Positions 11,962 through 22,283 of a stretch of DNA of 45,638 nt are shown here, one piece after another. The notes under the pieces are model-generated. The model did no database searches. It saw nothing but the letters and a program-made list of their open reading frames with translations, and was not told the origin of the DNA. The DNA is from Tulasnella sp. 424 (lineage: Eukaryota; Basidiomycota; Agaricomycetes; Cantharellales; Tulasnellaceae): NCBI GenBank assembly GCA_019633425.1, contig WSUB01000248.1, positions 1 through 45,638 of the forward strand, read 5' to 3'. A program made the translations under genes and the position numbers. Each line of letters starts with the position of its first letter. The first letter of the stretch is position 1.

Positions 11962-13316
11962 TCATCGTCGATCGTCCTGATTCGCTACGTTGACAATGTT
12001 AATGGGCGCGCACTGTCTACCACGAATGCTACTCACGCGATATCGTCTCTTCGGTGTTGCGTTGGGTTGACGTGACGAGTGCCAATGGTTTGAGTACGTA
12101 GGTGGCGGAAGGATAAGAGTCTTCAGGCGATGCGAATGTGGGAGCACCTTCCTTACTTCACGATCTGGACGCTGTACAGAATGTTCAGACGAGGTGAGGG
12201 TACGACTGCCCGAAGAATCCATCGGTGGATAGGCGGTTGGTTCCGTCGGTGGGAAGTCAATCTCCTGTAGTTCGAAGACGCTTTCACAGAGCTTTTTTCC
12301 AGCGATAATCTCCGTCTGGCACTCCAGAGAAGTTCCAGGCGCTTTGATCTGGGGTAAACGGGGGGAAGAGAAGTGATTGACGACTGTGGCGTCCGTACTC
12401 GGAGGATAAGTGGACATGGTTCCTGGATGGAGATCAAGAGGAAAGCTTGGGTGCATTTCGTGGACCGTGGAGGCTGGAAACGCGGGTTCAGTCGACTTGC
12501 TGGGGTAAGCTGTTGCTGTCAAAAGCTTTTCAGAAAGCGAGGAGAACTCGGAATGGATACTTTCAAGTAGTTCGTTTCTGAGTTCCCTAAATCGGCCGTC
12601 AAACTCAGAGCGGGGTTCTTCAGCATTCTTGACTTTATTGGATGCGAAAGTGATTTCCTTTGTGATTAATTCTAGATGCTGTGTCAGTGAGTCGTTAGTA
12701 TACTGGAGAGTTCGCGGTTCTAAGCAAGTAGCGTACCTCACGGAGAGTCTTGTACTCTCGACTTTGCGCGCTTAGCACCTCCTGAAGACCGGAAAACATA
12801 GAGAGAGTATGATCAAGACGCCCGGAGAGAGAAGCAAGAGCATCGTGAATATCGTTCTTCAGGGACTGTTGTTCCCCGCCGAGAGATGATTGAATCGCAA
12901 CCTGAGCTCGGCTTACTACGTAGCAGCCACGTGAATTAGCCAAACAGATCGACACGACAGGTTATAACCTTACCATGCTCCTGTAAGTCGCGCTTGACCT
13001 CAGCCAAATCGTCTTGCTGTATTTGATTCAGTTCAGCGATCTCCTTCTGACCGTATTTGACGCTCGAAGCCAAACCATCAAGCTTTGATGAAAGCTTTTC
13101 AAATGTAGTCTCAGACCTCGAGAGAAGTAGTCTTAAGGGCCCGACAGCTGGGTTGCCGGAGGCCTGTATTGACGCGACAGGTGAAGTAAAGACCAGGCGT
13201 TTTCCTGTCAAGCCGTTCGGAGGGATCAGTGGGGGTGCGATTGACGGACGCGACGATCCTGGCACCGCCAGGGATGTTCCGTGAATAATCTGAGACTGAG
13301 AGCTCTGTTGTGACAT
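11962..13316 (-). CDS. coiled-coil protein of unknown function
   Basis: Not recognised. The ATG at 13316 gives MSQQSSQSQIIHGTS. A Ser/Pro-rich N-terminus of about 55 residues precedes a predicted coiled coil. The coil runs from about 13130 to 12560 and includes SETTFEKLSSKLDGLASSVK, EIAELNQIQQDDLAEVKRDL and LASLSGRLDHTLSMFSGL. Introns lie near 12971-12913 and 12737-12680. The C-terminal third is Pro/Ser/Thr-rich and ends in a basic stretch (PKRRYRVSSIRGRQ). No enzyme motif is visible. It is divergent from APC10 with only ~165 bp between start codons, and convergent with the Dsc1 gene. A structural or scaffold role is the most that can be said. Confidence 0.65.
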
Positions 13317-13480
13317 CACTTTCGAGTGATTTCACCAAGAAATTTGGCGACAAGAGGGGGATGGGGACGAGGAGAGGAAAACAAACAACGTGAACGGCGT
13401 TAGAGCGGCGTTAACGCCTTCTAGTCTTTGCATTACCTACACCCGTCTTCAGCTCCCTGTTCCTTGAAATTCAAAGGGCG

Positions 13481-14359
13481 ATGGTAACTGCAACCACCGT
13501 AAATAGTCAAGGTCCTGTGGGTTCAGACGATATTCTAGGTCATGGTTCTGAAGAAGACGTCTTCGCTTCTCTAGGCCCTCAAACTCTGAAAACCAACCTA
13601 CCTGATATTGGCAACTTTGCTACATGGTCCGTCTCGTCTTGCAAGTATGGATTTAATGCGTCTTGTCTGCGGGACAGTGATCCGAACACATACTGGCAGT
13701 AAGATTTCTCTTCGACTCGCCCGTATCGAAGATTCATAATTCGTGATGATCCGATAATAGGAGCGACGGCCCTCAACCTCATTACGTGACGTTGCAATTT
13801 CAAAAGAAAATGCCAGTGCAGGTATGCAGCTATCTTTTAGTGTTGCTCGCACCCTTTAATATCCCGAACTTTTAGAGACTAGCAGTTCTACTTAATTTCG
13901 ACATCGACGATTCTTATACACCTACTAAGTTACTCATAAGAGCTGGTACTGGCCTCCATGACCTGCAGGAGATCAAATCTGTCTCTATGGAACAGCCACG
14001 AGGATGGATCGAATTCGACGTCGGGACCGAACCCGACGGGGATGAGGATTCATCGCGAATGTACGTCTTGCGCGCTTCAAGCTTCGACCTGAGTGGCATC
14101 GCGTTGACGAGTATCAGCCTCCCTTAGGAAACCGCTCTTTGTATTCGTACTTCAGATTGTCATTGCTGCTAACCACCAGAATGGCAAGGACACGCACGTC
14201 CGAGGGCTTGTGGCACTTGGCCCAAAAGAGTAAGTCCCCATGCACACCTGTCGTCTCAAGCTTTTAACATTGGTCGCATTCAACAGGCTGCCTTACACGG
14301 ATGAGTCCCAGATACCATACAAAACAGTGGCCTTCAAAATGCATGAATTCGTTCGATGA
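13481..14359 (+). CDS. APC10: anaphase-promoting complex subunit 10 (DOC domain)
   Basis: Substrate-recognition co-receptor of the APC/C ubiquitin ligase, which drives mitotic exit. The start at 13481 (MVTATTVNSQ) leads into the DOC-domain jelly roll: ATWSVSSCKYGFNASCLRDS, then DPNTYWQSDGPQPHYVTLQF, RLAVLLNFDIDDSYTPTKL, RGWIEFDVG, and ANHQNGKDTHVRGL. These are the conserved blocks of the Doc1/APC10 family. The frame runs through short introns near 13700-13760, 13821-13876, 14061-14127 and 14231-14285. The C-terminus reads KMHEFVR, resembling the IR-type tail that docks APC10 onto Cdc27. It shares a ~165-bp divergent promoter with the coiled-coil gene and ends only ~73 bp from the convergent Alba-type gene. 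Confidence 0.93.
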
Positions 14360-14432
14360 GCCAGGCATAGATGGCGCACTTGGGATCGGTGCATGCTTGT
14401 ACATAGTTGCAAAAGGTTAGGAATGATTGGAA

Positions 14433-15431
14433 CTATAATACGATGGATCCTGTGTTGCCGACGATACTCTTCATAGCCGTTGGTGCCGGCGGCTGAGGGT
14501 CGTGATCCGCCACTTCTGCAGCCAATCCATCGCTTCCAGCACTGGCAGCCGCCGCCAGTTTCGCAGCCCTTTTCTTAGCACGAGCCTTTTGCGCTTTCGA
14601 AAACTTGAAAGGAACTGGGGCTTGGTAGCTGTACAGTCGTGGAACACATCAGAGTTCATTAACCGTGCTTGGATCAATGAAACGACCAAGCTCACGTTGC
14701 AATTCCTCCTTCAGCAAGAGGGGGAACAGGTTGTCTCGAAAGGGTAATTTTCATGTACGGAGTCCGTTTGATTTTCGGGCTGCAGCCACCATAAGATGTC
14801 ACTTTCGGTGAAGGTGACCAACAAAAGCTTAGTGAAAGGCGGCTTACTGATTCTTCCCTCCTAACAGCACCTTGATGCGCTCCGCACGTTCCTCGGGGAG
14901 CTCTTCCTCTGTTGGCGGGTCAAGATCCTCCAGGCATCCGACTTCGTTGTATTGATGAAGACTGAAAAAATCAGGGGATAAGGTAGTCTCCTTACTGTCA
15001 TCTGCAGATGTGTCGGAGTTGTGCGACCGCAGAGCTTTTGGGAATTCCCTCTTGATAATTTCCACGACAGATATGAGCTTGGTGACCGATGTGGTGCATT
15101 TTTCTACATTATATCGGGACTTAGGCTTAGGCTCTTCAGGTCCTCCGAATCGCGGATAGTTAATTGGAGTAGAAGAGGGTGCCAAGGGCATTGTGTGAAG
15201 GACTAAAGGTCTTGTAGGATTCGTCTTCAAGTAAAAGCAATCTCGTCAGAACAAATAGTTGGTAACCGCCCACTTCTAACATAGACTGACTACTAGAAAT
15301 TCGAGAGCAAACTTGACAAGGTTCCGCATCTTGTGGTGGTCGGTCACCCGCATGAGATGCGCTTGTTCTGGGGCGACGAGTGACGACCCGGATGGCCCTG
15401 GATTCGAAGGGACCTCGGTTTCAATATCCAT
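14433..15431 (-). CDS. Alba-fold nucleic-acid-binding protein (RNase P/MRP-subunit-like)
   Basis: Reading the minus strand, the ATG at 15431 starts MDIETEVPSNPGPSGSS. Then LMRVTDHHKMRNLVKFALEF, a spliced TNPTRPLVLHTMP, and TKLISVVEIIKREFPKAL match the first strand, first helix and second helix of the Alba fold. A charged loop (SLHQYNEVGCLEDL) follows. After another intron comes PKIKRTPYMKITLSRQP, and a final exon reads YQAPVPFKFSKAQKARAKKR with an Ala-rich tail, stop at 14433. Proteins of this type bind RNA, for example the Pop6/Rpp25-like subunits of RNase P/MRP; which subunit this is cannot be decided here. Its promoter is shared divergently with TIM13 (238 bp between start codons). Confidence 0.75.
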
Positions 15432-15668
15432 GATGTTGTAAATCGCGTATAAAAGTACGGTAACGTTAAAACGGTAGTGTTGAGAGTTGGGTTGTAGAGC
15501 AAAGCGTTGTTTGTTTGCAAAGTTCCAGCAAACGCCGGATCGTGAGACACGGAGTCTTCGCAGTTACTCATTGTATCTCCGCCCGAAAACCGAAGCCGTG
15601 TCTTTATCCCAAAATCTTCGGCCACAAGCACTTCTTTTTCGCCACCCCAACTCGCAGTACAAACCAGC

Positions 15669-16258
15669 ATGGACTTCCTCAAGAGCGGCTCCACGACCTC
15701 ATCTTCCCCTACAGGTCTGATCTTTTCATAACATTCTAATGAAATCGAGCTGACCGGCGTCGCGGTTTTCCAGACATGTCAGCCCAAAAGGAGCTCATCA
15801 AGGATCAAGTCCGAAATGAGATAGCGATGGCAAATGCACAGGCTCTTGTTAATGTAAGATCTTCATAATGTATATATTATCTACGATCTAACACGTCTTC
15901 GTCCTCGTAGAAAATGACTGAAAGTTGCTATGCCAAGGTACGCGGCCAAAATTACCGCCCAGAAAATACACAAATCTGACGGCTCTGCCACAGTGCATTA
16001 CGAAGCCTTCGACTTCACTGGGTAGCTCTGACGAGGTGAGATTCCTACCTCAGTGTTTCGGGATTCAGCTCACGTTAGACTTCATTAGACCTGCCTCAGT
16101 CGGTGCATGGAGAGGTATATGGAGGCCTGTAAGTTGAATCTCTTCTTGAGTTTTGTGACACGTGTACTCACTCGGCTCTTTCAGTCAACGTCGTCAGCAA
16201 AACTTATGTTGATAGGATGGCTCGCGAACGCGAGTCGGCTCGTTCATCCTTACCGTGA
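15669..16258 (+). CDS. TIM13: mitochondrial intermembrane-space chaperone Tim13
   Basis: Small Tim chaperone that, with Tim8, escorts hydrophobic inner-membrane precursors across the intermembrane space. The spliced protein starts MDFLKSGSTTSSSPTDMSAQ and has the twin CX3C signature, CYAKC and CLSRC, in SCYAKCITKPSTSLGS and TCLSRCMERYMEAFNVVSK. It ends ARERESARSSLP at 16258. The total is ~95 residues, the normal length for the family. Five short introns separate exons as small as 27 nt. The four cysteines are all present, so oxidation through Mia40 is expected. The gene is convergent with JJJ1, with less than 100 bp between stop codons. Confidence 0.94.
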
Positions 16259-16353
16259 ACAGAATCATTCTCCATTAGGCGAGATGGTCTGGGACCCCAT
16301 TACATCACGCGTCTACATTATTCGATCGGGCTACAAGCGGTTGCTTTACTATT

Positions 16354-18767
16354 TTATCTTTTTGCTTTCGCTTTCCGCTTTCCATCGCTATCACCTTGAC
16401 CACCACCCTTCCCCCGCTTATCAGGCTGAGCTAATGCATGCCCTGTTTCTTTAATATGAGCAAATAGCCTTGTTCTCGATGGAAACTGTTCATGACAGAC
16501 GTTGCAAGTCTAATTTTACGTGTGAAGTGGTTAGGACGCCATCAACGATGGAAAGTCAAGGAGACGAACTTCGGGCTTTTCGGTTTTCGTGTCATCAGCT
16601 TCCTTGGCCTTTTTCGCTGCCTCCCGAGCTCGCCGTTTTTCTCGTTTCGAAGGGCCTTGTGTTGGAGTTGAAGCGGTTGAAGGGTCGGTGTTTGTCGGGC
16701 CGTCGGCGCGGTTGTCGGGGTCGTCCGATTCCGGTTCCTCTTGCTTCACTTCTGCGGTATCTGACGCCGGAGTCTCTATCCCGGACCGCTTGCCTTTCAT
16801 TTTGCGCCTCGGTTGTTTGGTCACTTCCTCGGGCTCGGGAGGTCCACCAGCAACGGGTGGAGAGGAGCTTCCCTGTTGTTGACCTTCCAATGACAGCTCG
16901 GCCATAGCGGCTTCACCACTCTCCTCCTGGGGGGACCTGGGCATCGTTGAATCTCGTCCCTTTCCCCCCTCGTCAATTATCGTTGAGCCCTCAATATCCT
17001 GATCTTCAGCCGAAAGTCCAAGGTCTTGATTTTCTTTCCGAAGTCGCCATTTTAGCCTCGAGCAGTTATCAGCTCTGATGTCGATTGAAGGTCGGCGATA
17101 ACTTTGCTTACTGCTCAACTTCCTTCAGATGCTTTCTGCTTTGCTCGTGGTTCGCCCAAGCTTTCTCACTCTTGAATGTTTTCTGGCACACAACGCATTC
17201 AATCTCTTCGTCCTCCTCCCCTTCCGCACCCCACTGTTCGTCAATACCCCACTCGGACTCCAATGCTGCATTGGGAGACGCCTGTTGCCATGCCTGTTCC
17301 ACGAATCTATTAAGGGGTATGAGAACCTGAAAAGCCGCAGTGCCCGATGACAGCGGCCCACGCACGTGAAGTCGGCTTCGGTTGCTTTTGCGCTGCCTTT
17401 GTTCCCCTTGACGGCTCGAGAGCGACCAGCACCGATCGAGGTTCCGGCCTGTTTGACAGATTCCACATGCGCCTTGTAACGAGGGTCGCGTTTCCGAACG
17501 AATTGAACCAGCGCCTGTCACGTAAGCATTTCATTAAGAAGCAATCGAATGGACCTGGGTGGGCAGGCCTTTGCAAGTGCGGAGGAAAGGAGACGCGGCA
17601 TACTCGGACAACATCGTTGTATTCTCGGCGGGCATCGTCTCTGGCCTTCTTGTTATCCTGCTCCATTATTCTAAGAGAAAAACGGGCATAATTAGCGTGA
17701 GTGAAATTCAGTGTCTCGCGGTATTCCCACCTCCGTACACGGCGGTCTGGGGCTTCCCCGACATTCCAGAGTTCTTTCCACACGAAGTCTTTTGCAGTGG
17801 AGAACGAAAGCCAGGCGTTGTAAAACTTGCGGGCGGCTTCTGGCGGAGACCTCGAATCGGGGTGGGAGCCGGACCCCGTCCACGTCCACGAAGACGTTCC
17901 AAAACTGGGATAGTCCACGGGATGCTCGTTGAAGTTGTTTTCTTCGTAGGCGAGGCGCGTGAAGAGGTTCCGATAAATCGTGAAGAAGCCCTATTACAAG
18001 GTTCATCCCATCAAAAAGCGTGGAGTACACCGTCATGGAAGGAACTTACGCTATCAGAATCATCCATAGCTTTCCAAATCGAAGCATCCATGAACCGCAT
18101 AATATGCTTGGCTTGTAAACCCGGGTCATTCATCCGTCTTCGGCCGGGCGGCGGTGCACCTTTGCGAATGTCTTCGAATACAGCTTCGGCGTCGGGCTCA
18201 GGCGCTAGGGATGCGCGATGCGAGTCGTACCACGCCCTTTCCTAGAGTTCTTGAAAACTTTAACGGGAGTTCCCGGGCGGAGGAAGCACTGTGTGCGCGG
18301 GGGTGATAGAGCGCACCTGTTCATCACTCAGAACCTGGTTCCCGAAGCAGGAGTCCCTGTTGAGTCACAAGAAGCAGATATGTGAAGGAGAAAAAGCTCA
18401 CTTCGTATGCCTGCTGGAGAGTAGCAAATCTCTGTGTTGCGGCTTCTATGTCATTAGGATTCTGGGCAGGGTAGATTCCGAGGGAGTGTGAGACTGAAGC
18501 GGAGGAAGAACGGTGGGGGCGAGGGAAATCTCATGCCTTATCTGGATGGTGTATAAGAGCAAGTCTTCTAAAGGATTTCTTTTTGGGTATTGAATATATT
18601 TAAATCCATGAGAGACTGAACAAGAATAATTCATGCCTCTGGAGCTTACCAACCCGGATCTCGTCTTGGGTAGCGTCCTCGGAGACTTCCAAAAGAGTGT
18701 AATAGTCCACGGCAGTCTCTTGTGCTGTCCCTTCAGCTTGTCCATCCTTTGATCCTTGCGCGCCCAT
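16354..18767 (-). CDS. JJJ1: J-domain and C2H2 zinc-finger ribosome-biogenesis factor Jjj1/DNAJC21
   Basis: Stimulates Hsp70 during late 60S maturation, helping to release the Arx1/Rei1 export factors. The start at 18767 is MGAQGSKDGQAEG, followed by the J domain: VDYYTLLEVSEDATQDEIR, KSFRRLALIHHPDK with the HPD motif, then NPNDIEAATQRFATLQQAYE. The conserved Jjj1 middle region contains FFTIYRNLFTRLAYEE, KFYNAWLSFSTAKDFVW and VRRWEYRETLNF, followed by a charged helix. A first zinc finger reads ECVVCQKTFKSEKAWANHE, and a second near the C-terminus reads CNVCHEQFPSRTRLFAHIK. The stop at 16354 follows a Lys-rich tail. The intron directly after HPDK needs a GC donor (18536-18462). It is divergent from the U1-70K gene (175 bp between starts). 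Confidence 0.92.
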
Positions 18768-18941
18768 GTTGCTATCAGTGGACGGGGAGCAGTGGTGGTG
18801 CACTGACTTGAGTTCACAGAGAATTAGCGCGGAGCCGAAATACCAACATCGACTCTCGCACGTATTCTTCAAGGCGGTCCAAACCACAACCGACACACAC
18901 CCCAGGCGCACGCAGTTTCGAGCGCATCTCTCTTCTCTACA

Positions 18942-20495
18942 ATGACCCATCTATTACCACCCAATTTATTAAAACTATTCGCTCCTCGCCCACCACTACC
19001 TTACGTTCGACCATTATGCCACGCTCCAGAGGCAGTTAATCCCAAAAAGCTGTCTGGAGTCGCTGCTATCTTAGCCGAAGTCAAGGAGCAAAACCAAAAT
19101 AATGTTATCGCCATCGGGAAGGGCGAAGAGGAAGGAGAGGCCGCAGAAGAAACTTTCACACTTGTGGAGGAGGTGAAGAGACAGATTCACCGGGAAGAGA
19201 AGAAGAGGAAGAAGGAGGCAGCGTTCATAGCTGCCAAAGATAACTGTAAGTGCTAACAACAACCTCACCAGGGTTCGAAACAGTCACGGCAGAGATGCTG
19301 GACAGTTCAACTTTGTTCGGAGGGTACGTGATGTGGAACGATGGTTGACCTGTCCGTGTTCGGACATTTCCCCGAATTTCAGACAAGCCCCAAGATGACC
19401 TGGAAGCAGTCGGTGACCCGTACAAAACACTCTTCATCTCCAAATTGGTCAGTCTGCCCTTTTGTACGAATTTCCCTGTCTCACCTACTAACGACATGTT
19501 CTCTTTTCCATAGTCGAAACGTGCCACCGAGGCAGACCTCCGCCGAGAGTTTGAACAATACGGCACCATCGAAATGGTTCGGATTGTTAAAGACAAAAAG
19601 GGTCGTAGCAGGGGCTACGCGTTTGTAGTCTACGACCGCGAAAAGGATATGAAATCCGCTTACAAGGACGCCGATGGTCTTCACATTCTTGGGAAGCGCG
19701 TGGTAGTCGACGTGGAGCGTGGACGGACTGTGCGTGGATGGAAACCAAGGAGACTGGGAGGTGGACTTGGTGGGCGACCGAAACCCGTTGAACAAGCCCC
19801 AGTAGCACTTCCTACTCGTGGAGGGTTTGGTGGTGGAGGCTTCCGCGGTGGTCGTGGGGGTGGATTCCGAGGTGGGTTCCAAAACGACCGTGGAGGGTTT
19901 GACCGCGGAGGTTTCCGGGGTAGAGGTGGTGGCGGCGGCTTCAGAGGTGAGAAGACTCGACATTTGACGAACACCAGATCTTCAACTCGCTCTTCATCGT
20001 CTATAGGCGGCTTCAACGGCGGTGGTGGTGGTGGTGAGCGTTTCGGTGACAGGGGAGGCCCTCCGAATGGTCCATCCGGCGGATTTGGCGGACCGCCTGG
20101 TGGTGGTGGGTTCGGGAACGATCGCGGTGGATACACTGGCGGACCTGGTGGCTATGGTGGCGATCGCGGAGGATTTGGTGGTGGTGCCGGACCTGGTGGA
20201 TTTAGCAACGGGTACGGGGATCGCGGAGGTGGCGGATTCCGTGGACGGTGAGTCTTCTTTTGCTCCTGAATCGTAACCGTTGAGCGCTTTCTTAACTGAC
20301 GTTATCATGTCTCACAGTGGTACTGGAATTGGATATCAGGGCGGCGGGGGCGCGTTCGGGCCTGGTCAACAAAACGGGCCCGCCGACGCTCCATTTGGAT
20401 ATGGTAACGGCCCGCCAGTGAAGCGGGACCGGGATGAAAGCGGCGGGTACGGGGGTGGGTATGGAGGATCTTCACCGAAAAGAATGCGTTACTAG
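18942..20495 (+). CDS. SNRNP70: U1 small nuclear ribonucleoprotein 70 kDa (U1-70K)
   Basis: Binds stem-loop I of U1 snRNA and helps define 5' splice sites. The start at 18942 gives [20 protein letters not shown], the characteristic U1-70K N-terminus, followed by a charged helix. The RRM spans about 19410-19760 after splicing: [12 protein letters not shown], then [20 protein letters not shown] (RNP2/helix 1), [16 protein letters not shown] (RNP1) and [18 protein letters not shown], the family signature after the RRM. The C-terminus is RGG/GGF-rich rather than a long RS domain and ends SPKRMRY. Introns include 19947-20006, which is 60 nt and readable in frame. Length and order match fungal U1-70K. 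Confidence 0.95.
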
Positions 20496-22179
20496 GTTGG
20501 GTTTGGTTCTTTCTTCTTTTCCTTCCCAACTCTCCCCGATGATCAGCGTCGTTTTTCCCTGCTATGCTCCCTGTTATTTTCTTTTGGAATTTTTTCCCCC
20601 CTTCCTCTCTATGCTCGCAGGTAGTATTTTTCTTTCTCCTTTTTTTCGCAGACACCAAGCTTTGGGTAAGTAGTACATATACAAAAAGCCAAGGCATGGT
20701 AGGTCAATGATGACTGGTTTTGGTGGATTGATTCCTGATGTGGGAGGGGGCGAACGGTGGCACTAGGGAGGCTTGTTGCCATGGGCCATGTCTCACGTGG
20801 AGATCCTGGATGCTTCTCATGACTTGAGAAACCACCCTGTAAGTTTAGTTCGGTGGCAACTGAATTCAAATTCGGAGACTCTCCCTGTCTTCGCGCGACG
20901 TCGGCGAGTTCGGGTGCGCCGTCGCTGTCCATTTATGGTACTTTATCTCTGATGGGACAGTCTCGAGAAGCACTCGAGGTCCGAGTCCTGAACTCGCGTG
21001 GCAACACGCGAGCATCCCACCCTGCCGCTTCTCAATACAAGCTTTGACGACATAAAAAAAATAAAATACGTTCTTCCATCTGCTTCTTGCGTTTAGAGAC
21101 CGTGTCGGCCGCAGCCGCTCGATTTGGGGGAGGGGGGACGGGGGACGGCTGCCGACGCATTTGCAACGACGCTCGGGCATCAAGGACATCTCGGACTTCC
21201 GCTTCCGTAGCAAGGTCCCGCCCGCCTGATTACTGGATATGGAGCAAGTATGCCGATATGACTAGTACTAGTACTACTTTCCGCTATCTTCTAGTAGAAG
21301 CCGGGTGGGGCTTGGACTTGTTATCGGGATGTTTGCGCGCGGAATTCGACGTCACTTCTTCCCTGGAAAGGTTAAATTCGCGTGGTCGGGGGAGTTGTTT
21401 TGAGGCCATTGGGCGGCTGAGAAAATGAATACGGTCGGACCCCACGGAAGAGCCCTGGCGCGGGTGATCCCAGGAACACGGACCGTGGACGTTTTGGAGC
21501 TGCTGATCTGCCCACACTGCACAGAAACTATCGAGCGTACGAAGCAGGACCCGCAATGGCCGATGCAGGAGGAGACCAGCATTACCGTTTGCGAGCTTTT
21601 GGATTGTGGCTCGATATGGGCAAGTGCGGGATGGCGGGTGGGAGACAGGCCGGACCTGGTCGATACGTCGCGGAATTGCGGGCTGGCAACGCTGGGAATC
21701 GCTCGTTTCCAGTCGACGCCTCTGATCTTTAAGGTCCAAAGCGTCAAAGAAGCTACAGAGCAATAGCAACCAGGACCGAAACAGCGTCTTGGTTCGCTAA
21801 CGTGGCTCCCATGTGCACCATCAGACCCGTCAATGCTGCTTCTTTCGACCTTGATCATTTCCACTGACAGGACTCCGAAGCCCGGCTGTCGGACCTGCTG
21901 TCCTCCAGGCGTATAATAACTCCTCGACCACGAGACTTGAGATGCCGTCCCCCCGTCTACTCGTTCACTTTCACACTCACTTCTTTACTTTTCGTTCGAG
22001 TCCCTTCCCTCTTTCCCTCTATAACTTGTTCTCACTGTAGCCCTACACCAGCGGCCCACCATTCCCTCCCCAACAACACAAGACTCAATCTCCCAAAGCT
22101 TTCTCACCACGGCCTCCGCTACCTCCGCTCCTTTCCAATACCCTTCCTGGTCTGCGCTGCTTGACAACTACTCCACCAG
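20496..22179. other. long spacer: 3' flank of U1-70K and upstream region of the homeodomain gene
   Basis: About 1.7 kb without a supported gene. 20500-20640 is T-rich 3' flank. Around 21255-21275 there is a small ACTAGT repeat. A 113-codon frame at 21425-21766 contains CPHC but lacks a second finger and resembles no family I know, so it is not called. From about 21940 to 22170 the + strand becomes strongly C/T-rich, typical of a fungal core promoter and leader. This is the largest spacer in the window, in keeping with a regulated transcription-factor gene. Confidence 0.5.
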
Positions 22180-22273
22180 GTAAGACTAAATGTTATGTTG
22201 GCACCAGTTTCTCCGGCCTCGCTTCCCCCCCCCTCTCCACATCGTCATCGACTGACATTCTACCTGATTTTAG
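22180..22273 (+). other. predicted intron in the 5' leader of the homeodomain gene
   Basis: A GTAAGA donor at 22180 after CCACCAG and a TTTTAG acceptor ending at 22273 frame a 94-nt intron located before the ATG at 22284. It is inferred from the splice consensus only. Confidence 0.45.
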
Positions 22274-22283
22274 GCAGCAACCG

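Noticed and set aside
19287..19322. Possible extra U1-70K exon between AG and GTACGTG
   Set aside because: It would need a 26-nt intron before it; joining AACT directly to ACAAGCCCC gives the expected NYKPQDD sequence.
19681..20136. Pro-rich open frame antisense to U1-70K
   Set aside because: Complement of the RGG/GGF repeats; a compositional artefact.
21425..21766. 113-codon open frame on + with a CPHC motif
   Set aside because: Only one Cys pair, no family resemblance, no splice context, and the opposite strand is also open. It sits in the long upstream region of the homeodomain gene.
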